Shown here one piece after another: positions 59,719 through 64,000 of a stretch of DNA of 64,000 nucleotides. This DNA comes from CAVVST01 sp963750995 (GTDB lineage Bacteria > Acidobacteriota > Vicinamibacteria > Vicinamibacterales > UBA2999), in assembly GCA_963750995.1 (NCBI GenBank), contig CAVVST010000004.1, positions 806,001 to 870,000 of the forward strand. The letters are read 5' to 3'. Under the pieces are notes generated by a model. That model searched no databases. It was not told where the DNA came from and saw nothing but the letters and a program-made list of their open reading frames with translations. A program made the position numbers and the translations under genes. The number at the start of each line of letters is the position of its first letter. The stretch's first letter is position 1.

Positions 59719-60858
59719 ATGGCGACAACGGAGAAACCCAGGGGCGGTCTCGAAGACGTCGTCGCGACCTCGTCGGCGATCTGTTATCTCGACGGCGATC
59801 GCGGCGTGCTCGCGTACTGCGGCTACGACATTCACGACCTCGCGAAGTCAGCGACCTTCGAGGAGGTCTGTTACCTGTTGTGGCATCGCCGCCTGCCCAC
59901 GCGTGCCGAGCTCGGCGACCTGCAGTCACAGCTGGCTGCGGCGCGTCCGCTGCCGGAGCCGATCCTCCGCCTGATGCGATCGCTGCCGCCGGTGGACGGC
60001 ATGGATGCGCTTCGCACGATTACCTCCGGGCTCGGCCACTACGATGCCGAGGCCAATGACGCGTCGCCGACGGCGCAGTACAGAAAAGCCGTGCGACTCA
60101 CCGCGCAGGTGAGCACCATCGTCGCGACATGGGGACGGCTCAAGGCCGGCGGCGGCGTCATCGATCCCGACCCGGTGATGGGGCAGGCGGCGAACTTCCT
60201 TTACATGCTGACCGGCGATCGGCCCAACGCCACCGCCATCCGCGCCTTCGACGTGGCACTGATACTCCACGCCGACCACGAGCTGAATGCCTCGACGTTT
60301 GCCGGCCGCGTTGCGGCGGCGACTCTGACCGACATCTATTCGGCCGTCGTGGCCGCGATCGGCACGCTGAAGGGTCCGCTGCACGGCGGCGCCAACGCCG
60401 AAGTGATGAAGATGCTCCTGGACTTCGGCCAGACCGCCACCCCCGAGCGGGTCGAGGACGCGATTCGCGCCAAGTTCAGCCGCAAAGAGAAGATCCCGGG
60501 CTTCGGTCATCGTGTCTACCGGACGGAAGATCCGCGCGCCACCCACCTGCGGCAGATGTCGCGCGATCTCGGCAAGCGCGGCGGCAGCACGGCTTGGTAT
60601 GACATGTCGGAGCGGATTGAAGCGCTGGTCAAGAGCGAGAAGAAGCTGAACCCGAACGTGGATTTCTATTCAGCGTCCACCTATTACACGCTCGGCATCC
60701 CGATCGACCTCTATACACCGATTTTCGCGGTCAGCCGCATGTCCGGCTGGACCGCGCACATCCTCGAGCAGTACGCGAACAATCGCCTGATTCGCCCGCG
60801 CGCCGAGTACATCGGCCCGGCGTACCCCCAGCGTTTCGTTCCGATCGCCCAACGTTGA
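59719..60858 (+). CDS. gltA: Citrate synthase
   Basis: A 379-residue citrate synthase of the short (Gram-positive/archaeal-like, PrpC/CitZ) type. The catalytic triad is readable: His222 in GPLHGGANAEVMKML, His264 in PGFGHRVYRTEDPRA and Asp315 in NVDFYSASTYYTLGIP. SGWTAHILEQYANNRLIRP and YIGPAYP close the protein. It condenses oxaloacetate and acetyl-CoA; 2-methylcitrate synthase activity cannot be excluded for this subtype, since no prp genes are adjacent to decide. The 174 bases downstream to the next gene contain a possible leader peptide. Confidence 0.93.
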   Translation: MATTEKPRGGLEDVVATSSAICYLDGDRGVLAYCGYDIHDLAKSATFEEVCYLLWHRRLPTRAELGDLQSQLAAARPLPEPILRLMRSLPPVDGMDALRTITSGLGHYDAEANDASPTAQYRKAVRLTAQVSTIVATWGRLKAGGGVIDPDPVMGQAANFLYMLTGDRPNATAIRAFDVALILHADHELNASTFAGRVAAATLTDIYSAVVAAIGTLKGPLHGGANAEVMKMLLDFGQTATPERVEDAIRAKFSRKEKIPGFGHRVYRTEDPRATHLRQMSRDLGKRGGSTAWYDMSERIEALVKSEKKLNPNVDFYSASTYYTLGIPIDLYTPIFAVSRMSGWTAHILEQYANNRLIRPRAEYIGPAYPQRFVPIAQR

Positions 60859-60921
60859 TCGGCCGCGTCGCCCCGATATCGTGCGCAAAAACCCCGTCCT
60901 CAGGAGTGGTTGACACGCAGA

Positions 60922-60927
60922 TATAAT
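60922..60927 (+). promoter_or_regulatory. Candidate -10 hexamer (TATAAT) of the Mo-hydroxylase operon
   Basis: A perfect TATAAT about 110 bases before the 2Fe-2S gene. The nearby TTGACA at 60910-60915 is only 6 bases upstream, so it is not a -35 partner. Initiation near 60934 would just precede a 26-codon open frame. Confidence 0.35.
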
Positions 60928-60939
60928 CCGCAGCGGCCG

Positions 60940-61020
60940 ATGAGTTGGCCGACCTTCGGCGGTGCTCATTTGCGCGCTGGGACGTCAACCAGGCGCGCCG
61001 AGCATATGACCGATCGGTGA
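60940..61020 (+). CDS. Possible 26-residue leader peptide (weak)
   Basis: An ATG at 60940 opens a frame of 26 codons (begins MSWPTFGGAHLRAG, ends AEHMTDR) closing 12 bases before the 2Fe-2S gene. It would begin about 6 bases into a transcript from the TATAAT at 60922. It has no recognisable domain and could be chance. I list it only because start, stop and operon gene line up closely. Confidence 0.18.
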   Translation: MSWPTFGGAHLRAGTSTRRAEHMTDR

Positions 61021-61032
61021 GGGAGGACCGGA

Positions 61033-61536
61033 ATGGCAACTAGATTGACGGTCGACCAGCGTGCGCGCGACGTCGAGGCTGCACCGGACACGCCGCTCTT
61101 ATACGTCCTGACCAACGAGCTCGGGCTTCAGGGTCCCCGTTTCGGCTGCGGGTTGTCGCAGTGCGGCGCCTGCTCGGTGCTCGTGGACGGTGTCGAAGCG
61201 CGCTCGTGTGTCACGCCGCTGTCACGCGTGGCGGGCAAGTCGATCACTACTCTGGAAGGCCTCCCCGCGTGGTACGCGCGGGAGCGGGGCCTCGCGACCG
61301 TTCCCGAACTGCATCCGATTCAGCAAGCTGTCATCGACGAACAGGCGCTGCAGTGCGGTTACTGCTACAACGGCATGATGGTCAAAGCGGCGGAGCTGCT
61401 CTCGAAGACCCCGCGGCCCACCGACGCGCAGATTCGCACCGCGATGAACGGCCATCTATGCCGCTGTGGTACATACGCGCGTGTCATCAAAGCGATTCAA
61501 CGTGCGGCCGTCGCCATGGCGGGAGGTGCACGATGA
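61033..61536 (+). CDS. (2Fe-2S)-binding subunit of a xanthine dehydrogenase family hydroxylase
   Basis: A 167-residue ferredoxin-like subunit with both iron-sulfur cluster sets: Cys39, Cys44, Cys47, Cys59 (FGCGLSQCGACSVLVDG...C) in the N-terminal plant-ferredoxin domain and Cys108, Cys111, Cys143, Cys145 (QCGYCYNGMMV...HLCRCGTYAR) in the C-terminal helical domain. It relays electrons from the molybdenum site, as IorA does in isoquinoline 1-oxidoreductase. A ribosome site (gggaggacc) precedes the ATG. Its TGA overlaps the next ATG (ATGA). Confidence 0.93.
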   Translation: MATRLTVDQRARDVEAAPDTPLLYVLTNELGLQGPRFGCGLSQCGACSVLVDGVEARSCVTPLSRVAGKSITTLEGLPAWYARERGLATVPELHPIQQAVIDEQALQCGYCYNGMMVKAAELLSKTPRPTDAQIRTAMNGHLCRCGTYARVIKAIQRAAVAMAGGAR

Positions 61537-63774
61537 TCGATCAGGCTGGATTCGAGCGGCGACAGTTCCTCAAGGCTGGGGGCGCGCTTGTCGTCGGTTT
61601 CACCCTTGCACCTCCCGCCTTCGCTCAGAACCCAGGGCAGGTCACCGGTGCCCCAAACGGCGCGGCGCAGCCGAGCGCGGATCAGCTCGACACCTGGATC
61701 GCGATTCATGGGGACAACACCGCGACAATCTTCATTGGTCACTGCGAGCTCGGTCAGGGCGTAACCACGACGCTGCTACAGATCGCGGCTGAGGAGCTGG
61801 ACCTGGACATGAGCCAGGTCAAGTCGATCGGGCTCGAAACGGGGAAGACGCCGAACCAGGGCCTGACCACGGCGAGCGCAGGTATCGCACGCGGCGGCGT
61901 CCGGATTCGTCTTGCCGCGGCGGAAGCGCGTCATGCGCTCCTGGGTCTCGCCGCAGAGCGCCTGGGCGTTCCCCAGGATCGCTTGACGGTCACCCGAGGC
62001 GTCGTTTCGGTCACGGGTGATCAGGCGCGCACCGTCACGTACGGCCAGTTGCTCGGCGAACGCCGGTTCGACGTGCCGTTCACCGGCCGCGCTCCAATCA
62101 AGGACTACCGGACGCACAGGGTCGTGGGCACAAGTGTGCCTCGCCGCGATTTGCCGGCGAAAGCGGCCGGCAAGTACACTACTTACAGCACGTGCGCGTG
62201 CCCGGTATGCTCCACGGGCGCGTCGGACGGCCTCGCGGTCAGGGGTCCTACCTCCACGGCGCGAAGGTCGTCAGCGTCGACGACATGTCGATTCGCGACA
62301 TTCCCGGCGCGCGGATTGTTCGACGCCGTGACTTCCTCGGCGTCGTCGCGCCAGACGAATGGTCCGCGATCAAGGCGGCCCAGCAGCTGCGGGTCATCTG
62401 GGACATGCCGGCGATACTGCCCTCCTCGTCCGAGGCCATGCACGACCAGATGCGGGGAGCAAGAACGATCGATCGCATCGTGCTGGACCGGGGGGACTGC
62501 ACGTCGGCCTTCGAACGCGCGGCGCACGTCGCGTCCGGCCGCTACGATTCGCCCTACCAGCTTCATGGTCCGATGTCGCCGAACCTGGCGATTGCGGATG
62601 TGAAGGCGGACTCAGCCGAGATCTGGACGTCCCGGCAGAGTGTTTACCTCTGTCGCGATCGCGTCGCGGTGGTGCTTGGCCTGCCGCTCTCGCAGATCAC
62701 CGTTCGGTACCTCGAATCCTCGCCATCGTTTGGGCGCGGCACTCATGAGGACTGCGCCCAGGCGGCAGCGGTGATGTCACGTGAGGTCGGCGCGCCCGTT
62801 CGACTGCAGTTGATGCGCTGGGACGAGCATGGCTGGGACCATTACCAGCAGGCACACACGGCAGACGTCAAGGTCGCCTGCGACGCCTCGGGCAAGATCG
62901 TCGCCTACGAATATCACGGGTGGCAGCACACGTTTACCTCCTCGGACACCACGGAAATGCTGGTCGGGGTCCGAGAGCCGGGCGAGGGCGATGGCCTGCG
63001 GGCGCAGGCGCCCACGCCGTTCAATGTCGGCGACCAGTACACTCTGCCAAACTGGCGCATCGTCAACCACCGTGTGCCCGGGATGCGGGGCTATTTCAAG
63101 GCCGCGCCGCTGCGATCGCCGATGGACATCGCGCTGTCGTTCGGCGGCGAGCAGACGATCGATCACGCCGCGTATCTCGCCAGCGTCGATCCGTATGAGT
63201 TCCGACGGAAGAAATCAATGGCGAACGCTGGCTGAGTGTGCTCGACGCGGTTGCGAAGGCATCGAACTGGTCGCCGCGTCGTGCCGCGTCAGTGCAGCAG
63301 TCCGGTCGCGTTCGGCGTGGACGGGGGATAGCTCTTGGCACCCATCTCTCCTCGTATGGCGGCGCCGTAGCCGAAATCGAAGTGAACATCGACACGGGCC
63401 GTGTCGTGGCCAAGCGGATGTTCGGCGCGATCGATCCTGGTCAGGTCATCAACCCCGGGATCGTCGAGCATCAGATCGAGGCGCAAATGATCCACGCCGC
63501 CAGCCGGATGATCAAAGAAGAGGTGAAGTTCTCGACGACCAACGTCACCAGCCTCGACTGGGATGGATACGGCGTGCTGCGGTTCACGGAAGCGCCGGAA
63601 GTCACCGGGATCGTGGTGAACCGTCCCGATATCCCGCCGAGCGGCGCCGGCGAGGAGGCGCTGGCGGCGGGTGCGGCGGCGATCGCGAATGCGTTCTTCG
63701 ACGCCACTGGAGTGCGGATGCACGCGCACCCGCTGACACCTGCACGGGTACTGGCGGCCATGCGTAAGACCTAA
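61533..63774 (+). CDS. Molybdopterin-binding subunit of a xanthine dehydrogenase/IorB-type hydroxylase, two frame breaks
   Basis: Three consecutive frames form one protein of about 747 residues: 61533-62188, 62189-63213 and 63214-63774. The breaks are one base missing near 62187-62188 (after AKAAGKYTTYS, before HVRVPGMLHGR) and one missing near 63212-63213 (after DPYEFRRK, before INGERWLSVLDAVAKAS). A twin-arginine signal (ERRQFLKAGGALVVGFTLA) predicts folded export. Typical segments are GHCELGQGVTTTLLQIAAEE, ESSPSFGRGTHEDCAQAA, SYGGAVAEIEVNIDTG and PPSGAGEEALAAGAAAIANA. It hydroxylates a heteroaromatic or aldehyde substrate, unknown here. GGAGGTG precedes the ATG. Confidence 0.88.
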
Positions 63775-63798
63775 CGTCAGGCTGACCTCGGAGGGCGG

Positions 63799-64000
63799 AT
63801 GGACACCTACATGACAAGGCGCGCCCTGCTCAGGCGGGCGGGCGCGCTCGGCAGCGCTGCCGTCGTCGCGAATGCCTTTCCGCCTTCGATGGTTGATGCC
63901 CTCTCGCGGGCGTCGCAGTCCGGCGTAGCGCCCGATCCACTCGCAGCCATGCGAGCCCAGATGTCGGCGACGCCGATCCAGGTGACGAAGCTCACAAATC
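63799..64000 (+). CDS. Start of a Tat-exported protein, possibly MBL-fold hydrolase (runs off the window)
   Basis: Only about 67 residues are present. ATG at 63799 follows a strong ribosome site (ggagggcgg). The N-terminus is a twin-arginine signal (TRRALLRRAGALGSAAVVAN). After a linker the sequence MSATPIQVTKLTN resembles the first strand of metallo-beta-lactamase-fold hydrolases that carry this type of signal, but the His motifs are beyond the window end, so this is a guess. Cotranscribed with the Mo-hydroxylase (24-base gap). Confidence 0.6.
   Translation, partial: MDTYMTRRALLRRAGALGSAAVVANAFPPSMVDALSRASQSGVAPDPLAAMRAQMSATPIQVTKLTN

Noticed and set aside
58530..60059. A 509-codon + strand frame over the GT2 and citrate synthase genes
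   Set aside because: Frame-shifted shadow of two well-supported genes, composed mainly of Arg/Ala/Gly.
60910..60927. TTGACA and TATAAT as a promoter pair
   Set aside because: Only 6 bases separate them; a functional -35/-10 pair needs about 17.

Overview
This 64 kb window is a high-GC (about two thirds G+C by eye), gene-dense stretch of a Gram-negative-type bacterial chromosome. A TonB receptor, lipoproteins, an STN-domain protein, a complete mraZ-to-ftsZ division/cell-wall cluster with a meso-DAP-type MurE, a fused E1 ketoacid dehydrogenase, a SirB1 protein and DUF1684/DUF2079 proteins together suggest an Acidobacteriota member, possibly Vicinamibacteria. That placement is inference from gene content and style; no rRNA gene is present to confirm it. 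I see no prophage, insertion sequence, CRISPR array or defence island, and no gap longer than 300 bases without a gene.

Layout. 1-778 (-): start of a TonB-dependent receptor. 849-9797 (-): a tightly overlapping operon with the fadN-fadA-fadE beta-oxidation order, two alpha/beta hydrolases between fadN and fadA, then a DUF1684 lipoprotein, a HAD phosphatase and a SirB1 protein. 9814-15333 (-): secreted protein, ABC-2 transporter pair, exported propeller-like protein, fused E1. 15366-21721: cupin (+), then rhomboid, Fsr-type MFS, MurJ, YqeY, GNAT and STN proteins (-). 21757-26986: sugar/lipid-carrier genes (two SDR epimerases, two family-2 glycosyltransferases, one DUF2079 membrane protein). 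26992-28080 (-): YchF. 28220-44749 (+): dcw cluster mraZ-rsmH-ftsL-ftsI-murE-murF-mraY-murD-ftsW-murG-murC-ftsQ-ftsA-ftsZ, without murB or ddl. 44910-48446 (+): B12-binding radical SAM protein and a GT39-like membrane protein. 48443-50144: small hypothetical, acpS (-) and pgeF (+). 50116-58113 (-): rnhA-like, zinc-ribbon protein, tRNA(CAU), rpoD, dnaG, mutS2, larB. 58189-60858 (+): cellulose-synthase-like glycosyltransferase, citrate synthase. 61033-64000 (+): 2Fe-2S and molybdopterin subunits of a xanthine-dehydrogenase-family hydroxylase, then the start of a Tat-exported protein.

Two things stand out. First, a double-hairpin repeat of about 65 bp is inserted in frame, in the same orientation and the same reading frame, inside both murF and mutS2, adding a shared AGSASRN...RAGSA peptide to two unrelated proteins. 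This resembles the protein-coding palindromic elements of Rickettsia. Second, six single-base frame breaks interrupt five otherwise intact conserved genes (fadE, rhomboid, murC, zinc-ribbon, Mo-hydroxylase). Since murC should be essential, uncorrected sequencing indels are the simplest explanation.

Regulation visible in the sequence includes a strong promoter (TTGACA, 18 bp, TACTAT) ahead of mraZ with three GTGGA repeats at exact 10-bp spacing over the transcription start, matching the layout of an MraZ operator. Several other genes have a -10-like hexamer so close to the start codon that their transcripts would be leaderless or nearly so. Other short intergenic palindromes (a CCACGAAG family, a GGTCTGACCC family, and an inverted repeat after murD) look like small dispersed repeat families.
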